NCBI RefSeq assembly: GCF_003464085.1
Contig: NZ_QSDR01000004.1
Coordinates: 62,001 to 126,000 of the forward strand
DNA from: Clostridium sp. AM58-1XD
GTDB lineage: Bacteria; Bacillota; Clostridia; Lachnospirales; Lachnospiraceae
DNA: 64,000 nucleotides
Direction of reading: 5' to 3'
Part shown: in pieces, positions 9,319 through 19,787 of the stretch
Layout: each line of letters begins with the position of its first letter
How positions within the stretch are numbered: position 1 is the first letter of the stretch
Program-made: the position numbers and the translations under genes
The notes under the pieces: generated by a model
What the model was told of the DNA's origin: nothing
The model's input: the letters and a program-made list of their open reading frames with translations, nothing else
The model's database searches: none

Positions 9319-10785
9319 TCATGGGGTTGAATGACCTTCCTTTTTTGTAATCTTCCAATATCCCTTTCGATTGGAACCTATTCTCTCAATCATACCATTA
9401 TCCTGCAACGCTTTCATAAGACGCTTAACAGACATCAGAGATATTTGTAGTTTATCCTTCAATTCTGACTGCGTAATTGACGGTTCCTCTGTGATAATCG
9501 CAAGAGTTTTCGCCATATTGACTTCAAGGAAATCTCTCCGATTGGTTTCTCGTTTGGTTTCTTGATTAGTTTCTCGTTTGGTTTCTGGGCCAATTCCCAT
9601 ATCAAATGAGTAATCATTATCCAACGGCACAACAATTCGGAACACATCACCGTCTTCAAACACAGGGTCTTTTCCAGAATAGAACTTTGTATATTTGAAT
9701 AGCTTATGCACACCAGAGCCTAATCTGTCTGCTCTGCCAATATTTCTGAAGAAAGAAGCAATCAATGGATTCTTTGGATTTGGCTCCAGATTTTCCGGTG
9801 TAATGAATCCATTGCCCGCAGCTCTGCTTGCATTTTCCGTATACATCTGGTCTTTCTTTATCACCAGCTTCGCCGCATAAGAACTCGTGTATTCGCGATG
9901 CATAAGCGTATTGCTGACAATCTCTCTGGCAATGATATTTCTAAGACTGACTCTGTTTTCATCTTCCAGAAAGAACTTATCCGGTAAATGCTTTTTAATA
10001 AAATCCATAAGAAGGTCGAAGCTCTCGATTAGATTGGTTCGGACAATCTCACGGTCATCGTAGCGATCCACATTTACTTTTCTCACCAATGCATCTGTTT
10101 CATAAGCAGGGCAGACATTTTGAATCACTTCATCTTTTCCTAACAATAAAATCGCAGCCAGATTATAACCAGACTCTCCCGTTGCCACATCCCTTCCATA
10201 CAGGCCGGCACTTCTCAGCAATTCTTCGTCCGTCATATTCTCCCACGGATGGCTACCGCCGGCATGATTTACGGCCATCTGCCTGATTCGTGGAAGCAAG
10301 TCTGTTCTCAAATCATCAATCGCAGCATACGGATAAATCTTTCGTTCGGTAAAAATACTCTGTTTACGAATATACATCTGTGCAATCTGTGTCGTCGCTG
10401 TAACTTTTACATCTGCATCATTTACCCGGTCATAAATAACCTTCTTATAGCTGTGAACCTCTGCACTCGGCGGCACGTGGACATGAATAATCGTATGCCC
10501 TTCATATTCCAATATCTCTGGAGACAGATAAATTGTTGGAGTAAACAGGGCCGGGTTACTAATAACGGTGATGAAATTCTTCACCATGTCGGGTGCAGCT
10601 TTCGGTGGAACGCCATTGACCGTTCCGTTATTCAATACTCCCATAAATATATCTCCACCAAAGCGATTCAAAAAGGAGCATACACTCTCATAAGTATCTG
10701 ATTCTATACCATTCCCGCAACGTTTGAACTCTACAGCGACTGTTTCGCCAATTTTCAATATTGTTTTTAGGGCTTTGGAATCCAC
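9319..10785 (-). CDS. AlbA_2-domain putative transcriptional regulator / ATP-binding protein
   Basis: About 488 residues. GTG at 10785 is chosen because AAGGAGG sits 8 bases upstream; the upstream ATG at 10803 would overlap that ribosome site. Order of parts: AlbA_2 (Schlafen-like) DNA-binding domain at the N-terminus (GETVAVEFKRCGNGI, FLNRFGGDIFMGV), an ATPase-like middle (IIAREIVSNTLMHREYTSSY, GSGVHKLFKYTKFYSG), a short repeated linker (ETKRETNQ then ETKRETNR), and a C-terminal winged helix (ITQSELKDKLQISLMSVKRLMKAL). The family is common next to restriction and phage-defence genes, often taken as a regulator. It is the last gene of the island operon, 52 bases after the small 100-residue gene. 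Confidence 0.82.
   Translation of the reverse strand: MDSKALKTILKIGETVAVEFKRCGNGIESDTYESVCSFLNRFGGDIFMGVLNNGTVNGVPPKAAPDMVKNFITVISNPALFTPTIYLSPEILEYEGHTIIHVHVPPSAEVHSYKKVIYDRVNDADVKVTATTQIAQMYIRKQSIFTERKIYPYAAIDDLRTDLLPRIRQMAVNHAGGSHPWENMTDEELLRSAGLYGRDVATGESGYNLAAILLLGKDEVIQNVCPAYETDALVRKVNVDRYDDREIVRTNLIESFDLLMDFIKKHLPDKFFLEDENRVSLRNIIAREIVSNTLMHREYTSSYAAKLVIKKDQMYTENASRAAGNGFITPENLEPNPKNPLIASFFRNIGRADRLGSGVHKLFKYTKFYSGKDPVFEDGDVFRIVVPLDNDYSFDMGIGPETKRETNQETKRETNRRDFLEVNMAKTLAIITEEPSITQSELKDKLQISLMSVKRLMKALQDNGMIERIGSNRKGYWKITKKEGHSTP
9540..9590. repeat. imperfect tandem repeat in the linker of the AlbA_2 gene
   Basis: Two near-identical units of about 24 bp, built on GGTTTCTCGTTTGGTTTCTTG and its variant, encode the ETKRETNQ/ETKRETNR linker between the ATPase-like and winged-helix parts. 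Such a tract can gain or lose units in frame. Confidence 0.7.
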
Positions 10786-10836
10786 AGGATACACCTCCTT
10801 CAAAATAGTTTATCCACATTTCAACAGTCTTATTTC

Positions 10837-11139
10837 TTATAACAACACAATCATTCTATCAGCAACCAGCTGCACTCGTCCAGTTTCACACCCGCTCCCA
10901 AAAGAGCCATCACAAAGGTGAACCTCACGGAGCAGCATTGTCAACAAGACTGCACAAAACTCATAGTCTGCTTCTGGAAGTCTTTTCAGCTCCTCATCGC
11001 AGTTAATCAGTTCGGTAATCATGTAATCATCGCAATTTGTTATCAAATCTCCCAGCTGTTCAAGAGTCTTATAGTACACCGTTTCCCGAAAGTTACAGTT
11101 TGCATTGAGCTGTTCGAGAAGCTGTTTCTTTTTCTGCAT
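10837..11139 (-). CDS. small conserved hypothetical protein (DUF6508-like)
   Basis: 100 residues, mostly helical, rich in acidic residues and cysteines. The C-terminal half (LTMLLREVHLCDGSFGSG, ending in a VQLVADRMIVLL helix) resembles the core of the DUF6508 family, of unknown function. It lies 19 bases downstream of the SF1 helicase gene with weak AAGGAAA upstream of the start, and 52 bases before the AlbA_2 gene, so it is part of the same operon. A role as helicase accessory is only suggested by position. Confidence 0.6.
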   Translation of the reverse strand: MQKKKQLLEQLNANCNFRETVYYKTLEQLGDLITNCDDYMITELINCDEELKRLPEADYEFCAVLLTMLLREVHLCDGSFGSGCETGRVQLVADRMIVLL

Positions 11140-11158
11140 TTGTCATAGTAATGTTTCC

Positions 11159-13255
11159 TTAACACAAAAACTCCGACTCTCTACCATAGCTTGTGATATA
11201 TGCGCCTTTCTGTGCACGAGTAAGTGCCACATAAAGCAGACATTTCTCCGATGTAATAGATTCCGCTTCAGAAACGGCATCCGTTTTGTTAATAGCAGAT
11301 GCCAATGGAACAATGCGGCTATTTACGGCTGTAACAAATACATATTTGAACTCCAGGCCCTTTACACGGTGCATCGTGGCAATACGCAGGCCATCGAAGC
11401 TACGGTCGTCACTTTTGTTTCGTTTGATTACATAAGAACGAATGCCAGCTTTGGTAAACTGAGCGATATAATCATCCACCAGCTTTTTCGTTCTGGCAAC
11501 CATACAAATATCTTTAAGTGCAACGCCATTGCTCCTAAGTCGAGTTACCTCGCCCAGCAGATATTCAAACTCTGCACTGGCATCCTTAAATTTTTCCACT
11601 ACTGGCTTTTCACCGTGGGTCAATGATTGACACCTATCGCCCAAATCCGTATCTTCATCAAGATCATCAAACGCTATACCATTCAAAAGTGCAAACGCAT
11701 ATTGGCGGGTTTCTTCTGTGGTACGGTAATTAATTTTCAAAATGCTGCTGCGCCCCCGAACATTGATACCACACTTAGATAATGTTGGGTGGTTTCGATA
11801 TATTCTTTGGTGCGAATCACCAACAATGAAAATATCATTGGAATGTTCTTCACCAGCTAACGCACGCAAAAGCCGGTACGCATTATCACTGAAGTCCTGG
11901 CCTTCATCAACAATAATATTTGTATATCTGGGTCTGCCCGCTGCGGCAGCAAGAAGCTTGGTGCTTTCGTACATAGCGGTGTTAATATCTCGTATCTGAT
12001 TTTCTTTCATCAGGTTCTGATAAATTTCAAATACTTTCCAGACCATCATACGCTTTTTACGGTCAAGACGAGTTCCACGGCCATTGCGAGTTGCCTTTAC
12101 ATATTTTTCGAGAGTAAGGGCTTCCTGTGCAATTACAATACGATTCCATTCTTCTTCGTAAAACGCCTTATCAAAAGGTAAATTAACATTAGCAAGCAAG
12201 ACAGCCTTTTCCCACAGTGGTTCAATTTCCTCATCATATCCGATCTGAGCGGTAAACCCAGACACTTTCAGGAACTGATTGACCCAGGCATCAAGATGAA
12301 TCACTTCAATTTTTCTAAGTTCTTCCATTGAACAAATTTTACGGAGATTCTCTCGAATATCAGCCGCCAAATTTGCCGTATATGTTGTAAACAAAATTCG
12401 TTGTTGCCCTGTTAATGTAGAAGCCAAATGCTTTGCCCTGTGCATGGCAACAACTGTTTTCCCTGTACCAGCACCACCAAGTATACGAACTGCCCCGGAA
12501 TAGTTCTTACAGACGATTTTACGCTGTGTAGGGTGGAGAAATACACGCCACTTTTCAAGCGGTTCTGCCATAATTCTACGAAGTTCATCTTCACCATCAA
12601 TAACGACAAAAGATTTTAATGTTGATGGCGTATCTAATGCTGCCGCCAAATCTTCATTGGTTTCAGCTGTTGACTGTTCTTCCTCCGCCAGTTCCAACAC
12701 TTCAGCGATATCGAAGCCTTCTACAATCCAGGAAAGATATTCATAGACATCATGTGGAATAGACGGTTCTGCTTTGTAGAACTTATCTTTGTCCGAAAAA
12801 GCCCGTACATACTTAAGCTGTGCTTCTGGCACTCCAAGTTTCAGCAAGTCCTCATCCGTTGCTTTTACAAACAGTGAGGGGTTCGCAGGCGTTCTTATTT
12901 CCTCGGTAACACTCTTTACGTCAAACACTTGGATTGCACCGGTTTTATGGTTCACTTCACACCGCTTATTTGCAGCCCATTGATATGCTTCATCGTGGTG
13001 ATCCACCCATAAGAGCAGATAAACACCTGTTTCCGGTTGACGAACCACAATACCACGGTAGGTATCATCAATGCGTACAGAATAAATCTTCTTATCCAGC
13101 CCGGAAGAAATCTTTTCGTAGTAAATGCCTGATGAAGTTGGGTCATTACGGAATTTATTGACAAATTCCGTCACCTTCCCTTGTATCTGCCTTGGCAGCT
13201 TTGCAAAAGCAGTCAAAAAGTCAGAAGAAATTGCAACTTTTAATTTTTCTGTCAT
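11159..13255 (-). CDS. UvrD/Rep-type SF1 helicase with RelE/ParE-like N-terminal domain
   Basis: 698 residues. Residues 1 to about 95 have the pattern of a RelE/ParE toxin fold (SSDFLTAFAKLPRQIQGKV, YSVRIDDTYRGIVV, YLLLWVDHHDEAY). The rest is an SF1A helicase: Walker A GGAGTGKT (about 264-271), motif II IIVDEGQDF (about 450), motif IV/V region DSHQRIYR and INYRTTEETR, ATMHRVKGLEFKYVF, and motif VI YVALTRAQ (about 682). The ATG overlaps the stop of the DUF1998 helicase by four bases (ATGA), with AGGAGG upstream, so the two are translationally coupled. Such fusions occur in defence operons; whether the RelE-like part cuts or binds RNA, or only docks, cannot be seen. Frame is intact. Confidence 0.85.
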   Translation of the reverse strand: MTEKLKVAISSDFLTAFAKLPRQIQGKVTEFVNKFRNDPTSSGIYYEKISSGLDKKIYSVRIDDTYRGIVVRQPETGVYLLLWVDHHDEAYQWAANKRCEVNHKTGAIQVFDVKSVTEEIRTPANPSLFVKATDEDLLKLGVPEAQLKYVRAFSDKDKFYKAEPSIPHDVYEYLSWIVEGFDIAEVLELAEEEQSTAETNEDLAAALDTPSTLKSFVVIDGEDELRRIMAEPLEKWRVFLHPTQRKIVCKNYSGAVRILGGAGTGKTVVAMHRAKHLASTLTGQQRILFTTYTANLAADIRENLRKICSMEELRKIEVIHLDAWVNQFLKVSGFTAQIGYDEEIEPLWEKAVLLANVNLPFDKAFYEEEWNRIVIAQEALTLEKYVKATRNGRGTRLDRKKRMMVWKVFEIYQNLMKENQIRDINTAMYESTKLLAAAAGRPRYTNIIVDEGQDFSDNAYRLLRALAGEEHSNDIFIVGDSHQRIYRNHPTLSKCGINVRGRSSILKINYRTTEETRQYAFALLNGIAFDDLDEDTDLGDRCQSLTHGEKPVVEKFKDASAEFEYLLGEVTRLRSNGVALKDICMVARTKKLVDDYIAQFTKAGIRSYVIKRNKSDDRSFDGLRIATMHRVKGLEFKYVFVTAVNSRIVPLASAINKTDAVSEAESITSEKCLLYVALTRAQKGAYITSYGRESEFLC

Positions 13256-16200
13256 TCGTTATCACCTCCTACGATAGAGTCTGCCGGTGGCAGACTCTCC
13301 TGCTCGCTTTGGCGAAACAGGTTGACTGCATCAGCAGCATCAAACAAGCCAATTATTGTCCACCCCATTGTTTCTAATTTTTCTTTGTCACCGATTTGTT
13401 CTTCGGTTATGAACCCAATCTTTTTGTCAGGCCATGCAATCTCAACCGTTGCAACAACCTCTCCGTCATCGCCTTCTACTTCATAACCAATATCATCTTC
13501 ATTCGGCACAGGAATAACAAGACTCTTAACTGTATCCACAAAAGCTTTAGCTTCATCATCAAACAGCAATTCTCTGATTGCCTCCCATGCTCCGTTGCCA
13601 ACTGTATCAGCGCTTGTTACGGTATCAATATCAGAATTGAATGTCACCGGAAGTGCAAGATAATCCATTTGTGTCACGCCCGTAGAGGAAACAGCAATGA
13701 ATTCCCTGGCAAACTGCATGACATTGTAAAATTGCCAAAGCCCATTCCACTCGGCTTCATATTTATCAGTGCGCTTATCCTTTTCATCACTCAGAACCGC
13801 ACAAACAGCAACCGCACCATCTTTCTTTAATTCCGTTGCAATAATACCGGCATGGAACGCCAAATGAGCGTTGGAATTTCTTGGAATCCAGCTTCCATAA
13901 GCTGTTCCCGGAAAGACAAAGTCTGTGCTTGTAAAGTGTGTTTGCTCAATTACTGCGTCCATAATCGTTTTCCAATTGTTGAACGCCAGGCTATTGCCTA
14001 TTAGTTTTGGCTCAAGTAGTGAAAGAGAATACGCATAAGCCTGCCCCTCAAAAATTTTTTCTGCATCTGGCAGTTTCAAATATGCAATCAGCAAATCAAA
14101 AGCCGATAGTTTTGCGGGTTCGATTACATCCACACCAGCTTTTTTGACAATGTTCTGGTACATGACTTTCCCATAAGGCATTTTCTCTGCTTCTAATGTT
14201 GCCGTAGCATAATCGCCTTGGGGAACAAACACATTCTGGACATCCCTGAAGCTCAAAGACCAAACTCGATAGTTTCCGCTTCTACGGATCGCTTCACGCT
14301 TAACCGTATCATCAGCTACAATATCTTTGTGATACAAGAATCCATCTGTGAAAACTGCCACCGATTTGTGATTCGGTGCTGACACAGGCCAGAACATGAA
14401 ATCCGGTTTACAGGCAATCTTTACACCATCTGCGGCATCTAACAGCACCTGGGGTTCAATTTCCCAAGCCACATCGTCCACTTTGATATAATAGCTGTGC
14501 TTGCCATTACGAATGGTATCGCTGACATTAGCAGCACCCACCCTGGTACGCACTGCTTCCATGAAACGCTGTTCGAGTTCGCTGTCAAACAGCGGGTTTA
14601 CAGGGATGTCGTTAATCTTATTTATCTTCTGTACATTATCTTTGCCAGATAGTATCGACTTCAAAATGCGAATTGCTGTACTTCTTGAAATGTTGCCGAT
14701 TTGCTGGCTCTGACGGTATGCAAACAGGCAGTGATAACAGCCATCCTTTTGCGGATCGTCTTTGCAAGAACAGTTCTCCATCACATGAAGTGCCTTTTCA
14801 AAGATTTCAATTAAGGCATTCTTTTCGTGCATCAACTGTTTCAAATAGCCGGTGCCGCCCGGAACGGAATCATAGACAACCAAGTATTGTTTACGGTAAT
14901 TGGCATCCGCTACCGGAACCTCACTTACCGTTGCTCGCAGATGGTCAACATTTCCAAAGTATTCTTTCATGCCCAGCATAAACGCCGCCACGAAAGACTC
15001 CATCTTTACCGTAGAGGAATCCATCGTCGTTGCAGGAACCAGCAGACGAAGAATTTCCGTGCTAAACTCACGATATAGGAACAGACACTCCTCATAGGCA
15101 TCTGCCTGCATAATGGATGTCATTTTTCTTGTTTTACAGGCAAAGCTATGGTTTGGTTTCCCGTGTTCCGGTTGAATTTTTCCACAATACTTGCAAATTC
15201 GGAAACCTTTACGCACATCCTCCACGCCGGATACTGACAGTTTTTCGCCGGTCATATCACTTTCGCCAAAGTTTATTTCACGCAGCGTTGCCTTACGGAC
15301 AAACTCATAACCAAATGGAAATTCCTCGTTATCCATTCGATAGGCACTGGAAATATCGTGGTCTTCATCCACGTCAACTAACAGCTGCTTACAGTAAAAG
15401 ACATTGGAGCGTTCTTCCGTCTCATCATTAATCAAGCTCTTGGTATAATCCATGTTGGAGTACACCATCTGAACTTTCAGCATCGTGCGAACCTGACCGG
15501 CATCTGCCCAAGCAGGGCTGCCACACCGAGGGCAGGCAGAAGTGTTCTTGCCTGTTTCTTCAATCTGTGCATGGGAGCAATTCGGGCATAGACGCCACCT
15601 GGCTGTCTGCGCCGTAGTCACGTCAACCTGGTCAATCGTCAGCTTGCGGCCATCCGCATAAAAACTGTTATTTGGTGCGAACTCACTGATAGCCGATGAA
15701 GCAGACCGGCTATATTCATACACCATCTTCTCATACTTTTTCTTGCTGTCAGTCTGTATTGCCTGGTCATTCTCTTTGCGATACAGGATGGCACGGAGAA
15801 TAATGCCTGCTTCCGGGAACGCATAGTTCGGCAACAATCCTTCATCGGATAGGAAGTTGAAGATGTTCTTTTTACCAAGCTCCTGCAGTACACCAAGCAG
15901 AGCTGCTTCTTCGCTTTTCAGGTCTTTGATTTCTTCATCATAAGAGCTGTCTTTTGGCTTTGCCTCCAGCTCCTTAATCATGCCTTTCAGTGCTTCCACA
16001 CTGGTACGCAGTGCGTCCTGCTGCTTTTTCAAATCTTCAAAAGCATCCAGAATCTTCACATACATAGGACTATCGCCAGAACCTTTCCCACGCACAAAGT
16101 CCTGCAGTTCATCTCTGGAACTCTGGTCAAGGTATGCGGCAAACATCTGCATGAAAGAGTTCAGCTGTCTTGCCTGTGTACTCTGCACATAATCAAGGAA

Positions 16201-19200
16201 ATTGAACGGAAATATATCCGCCGGGCGCTTGTCCAGTTTGTTCAAAATCACGCCGACTTTATCCGGGATTGCACCATCAGGAATCCCTTTTTTTACCCAA
16301 GAATCAAGGCAGAAGGCGACAAACTGCCTTTCCAACACAGCGGATGCACGAAGGAAGATTTTGGGCGGTGTTACATTACCGGCAATCATATCCAGCGGGT
16401 CAGCATAGAAATAGAGGTCATGTGGTCTCGCGTTTGCCACCGCCAATGTCAGGGCATTGCCATCCTTACGGCCGGCACGACCGGTTCTCTGCAAGAACTG
16501 GCTCTGTGCAGGCGGCATGCTGCAAAGGATAACCGTCGAAAGATCGCCAATATCAATACCCATTTCAAGCGTCGGGGTACAGGAAAGTACATTCGGGTCC
16601 CAAATCTCCTGGGTATCTTTCTCACGCTTAAAGTCGATTTCAAGCTGTTCACGGTCAGGACGCTCCAGCAAACCGGTGTGTTCTCTTGCATTGATACGAG
16701 CAAGGTTACCGGCACTGTATAACCGACCATAATAGTTAATCTCAGAAGATCGATATTCCTCCAGGAAGCCACCGCAGTTGGCTCTTTGGCAAGGCGCACC
16801 TTCCCAAAGCTCCGCATTAATGGCAGCAATAGCATAAAGGGAGCCGCAGCTTTCACAACGCATCTGAACCACATTGTCGGTAATGAACACACGCTCTTTG
16901 TTCAAACCATATACTTTATAATCCGCTGAAGAAGGCAGGGCAGCTACCACCTGCTGTTTTGTTGCTTCTTCCAAAATAAACTTGCTGATTGCACGAAAAT
17001 TGCTTTCTTCAACCATTACCTCTGTGCAGCAAGATACAATCCAATCCACATACTTGTTGGCAGATGGCGCATCAAATTCAAGCGACTTTCTACCGCCGCC
17101 AATATGCTCGGCAATGAAACGAGGTGTATTACGACCAGACTGGCGGCCAGGCAGCCAGCGGTTTCTATCATTTGACAGCATATAGCCATTGCCGTTGCCA
17201 ATCGTATATTCATCAAAAACGTGATCCTCAAACGCACCGTTGGTACGCATCAGGTTCAGATAGCCAAGCACCATGCGCTGGAAAGACTTGATGTTTTCCG
17301 TAGTCAATACACCAAGCTCATTAACAGTTCTTTCCTGCACGGCATCAGCAATCGCCACAACATCATCCTCGGCAAACGAGAGAACAGAACAGCTGGACTT
17401 TTCAAGGGTTCGTCCAATCTTACCAGCAAGTCCATACTCCAGCATGATTTCGTATTTGATACGCTGTTCCACTTCATAAACCAGAATCTGGGCTTGCCTG
17501 TCTGTGCCAAGCTTACGGTTCTTTACCATATCCTCATACGCATTTTTCCAGGTCATATTCGGTGCAATAAAGAAGCTGACAAACTGCTCCAGTGTCATGT
17601 GTTCATGCCAATACTTAATAAAATCGTTTTGGAAATCTGTCAGTGACAGTCCTGCGCCAGCTTCATTGCAATACTTCTGAATAGCGGTACGCAAGCCAAA
17701 ACGCCAGGTGCGGGAATTAAAGAAACCTGCACGATGGGCAGCATCCTGCACATTATCCGAGAATGCCAGCGTTTTCTTATCATCATTAAACCGAGAAGCA
17801 AACATCTGAGATAGGCTTGCGCTGATTTCTGTTGCGCTTCGTAAACCCATCAGCGAAAGACCTCGGCGGCTGCCACAACAAGGGCAGACATACTGCTTAT
17901 GATCTTTGGAACCGGATGTTTTAATCGGATTCGGAATTAACACATCCACCATTTTAGCACCGCAGCTTGGGCAATCGCCGGTGCCGTCTTCCCCCAACTT
18001 CACTTGTAGACAATCAGGCAAATTCTGCCCGGAATCATGCCGGCAATATGTTCCCTATGGGAATGAGGGAACAACATTACAATCTTATCGTCCGCACGGA
18101 AATAAAGGTTGTAGAACGCATCCAGATTGACCATCGTGGCATTGCTGCGCTCGTTGAGGATAGATACCCAGCCGGTAATACCGCAATCACGGCAGTTTAC
18201 AACCGGCAGATATTGTTTTGCCTGCTGCTTATTCAAATCATTTGCAATCCCATAATTGATTTCATCTGGGTCAACTTTGGCAACCAAACGACGCAGCTCT
18301 CGCATCCATAACTGCACCTGAACGTTGAGAAATGGACGCAGCTTGCCCGCCTTTCCGGTACGAGCATGAGAGATTAACGCAAACAATGAGTTGATAAGAA
18401 CAGTCGGGTCTTGCAGAGCTTTCAGTTCCGGATAATGGGCAGACAATTCTTCAGCTATTTTAGAAACCTGATAATACGTACCACCCGTCAGATTAAGTAC
18501 CGCCTGCATGAAGCTGTGATGCACCAGTTCCTCACTAAGTTCCATTCTGCCTTCATCGCTCAGCGCATCAAGCGTAAAATTGGGGAACCAATCTTGTACT
18601 GCGTGGTTCAGATATGAAGACAGTTCATCCTCTGCTGCCAGCAAATCAAGTTCAGCCACCTGGTCGGCAGACGGCAAGGTGAACTCTGTAATCTCTTTGT
18701 CCTCAAAGAATTCCTGTGAACTCAAACGGTCTTCGGTAATCACCGCGTCTTTATCAAAGGGTTCGCCAAAGATTTCTGTAGCATACTCCAGTATATTGCC
18801 GTTATTGTCTTCAGAACCCATTGTTGCCGAAGTACCAATGCAGCACAAATATCCGTCATAGATTCCAAGACGGCGTTTCAAACGGCGAAGCAGACAAGCC
18901 AGATCGGTACCCTGTGCACCGTCAAAAGTATGCAATTCATCGACCGCAATATATTTCAGTGTTTCCGGGTCATTGTCCCGCCACAAAAGAGCATCTTTGG
19001 GGCGAACAAGCAGATAGTCGAGCATCTTATAGTTGGTCAGCAAAATATCCGGTGCGCTGTTCAGCATGGTTTCATGGTCCGTAATAACACCATGTTCACC
19101 CATCATACGGGCAGGGGTATGCTCTTGTCCTCCGACATACATACCAACAGTCACATTGCCACGCAGCTCATCGCTGCCATAGATGAGCTCGGCAATACGC

Positions 19201-19622
19201 TTTGCCTGGTCGGAGGCAAGGGCGTTCATCGGGTAAATAATCAACGCTTTGATACCACGCTCACCACGATGCTGATAGCAGTATTCCAGAATCGGATAAA
19301 GAAAACATTCCGTTTTACCGGAACCGGTGCCCGTTGCGACCAACGTAGATCTACCATCATCTCCGGTCAGTCGCTCAAATGCTTTCTGCTGATGAACATA
19401 AGGGAGGTAAGCAGGGTGGATTGCTTCAAAGCAAGTCGGCTTCTCATCTGCCACACGAAACGGCAGGCGCACAGCAACATAAGGCTCATGATAAACCGAG
19501 CCTTTCGTCGCAAGCATATTTTGAACCGAACCTTTAAACGGTTCGTTCGTCATTGGAAATGTGGTTTCTATGTAGTCCCCAATGCCTTTCTCTAATTGTT
19601 TTGCAAGTATGGATGGTAGCAT
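13252..19622 (-). CDS. very large DEAD/DEAH helicase with DUF1998 (DrmA/DrmB- or DruE-like), one frameshift
   Basis: About 2123 residues after repair near 18020, where TGCCTG should read TGCCCTG; repair restores a zinc ribbon (CPDCLQ ... CPSCG). Start at 19622 follows AATAGGAGGAAACAGT. N-terminal helicase half: Walker A TGTGSGKTE (about residue 98), DELH motif II, GTSAT motif III. Middle: further Cys pairs (CRDCG, CPDC, CPSCG, CPCCG). Second helicase half: EMGIDIGDLS and QRTGRAGRKDG (about 1050). A DUF1998/MZB Cys cluster (CSCKDDPQKDGCYHC) lies near 1620. Then a possible PD-(D/E)XK-like fold near 1740: KPDFMFWP, VAVFTDGFLYHKD, YRVWSLSF, with FTDGF in place of the E-x-K motif. In class 1 DISARM the helicase and DUF1998 functions are split between DrmA and DrmB; in Druantia they are joined in DruE. 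Here they are one chain. Upstream is the GajB-like gene, downstream the coupled SF1 helicase. Confidence 0.85.
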
Positions 19623-19779
19623 ACTGTTTCCTCCTATTGTTCGTCACCAGTTCTATTATCATATAGTGGTTTTTTACCAACTGCTCTCCACTACGGACAT
19701 ATCCTTTCAGAAAATCCGATAGAAATAAAGTTATTCCTTCATCAGGAAGGTGCTTATGTTGAGTGAGCATCTGTATCAT
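19534..19779 (-). CDS. possible small ORF in the GajB-like/DUF1998-helicase gap
   Basis: An 81-codon frame begins 9 bases after the stop of the GajB-like gene and runs 89 bases into the helicase gene in another frame. It has no clear Shine-Dalgarno sequence and no recognisable domain. Its first 50 residues (for example PDEGITLFLSDFLKGYV) look protein-like, so a small operon member or a leftover of a neighbouring gene remains possible. The 165-bp gap is otherwise unusually long for this tightly packed operon. Confidence 0.22.
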   Translation of the reverse strand: MIQMLTQHKHLPDEGITLFLSDFLKGYVRSGEQLVKNHYMIIELVTNNRRKQYATIHTCKTIRERHWGLHRNHISNDERTV

Positions 19780-19787
19780 GCCAATGA

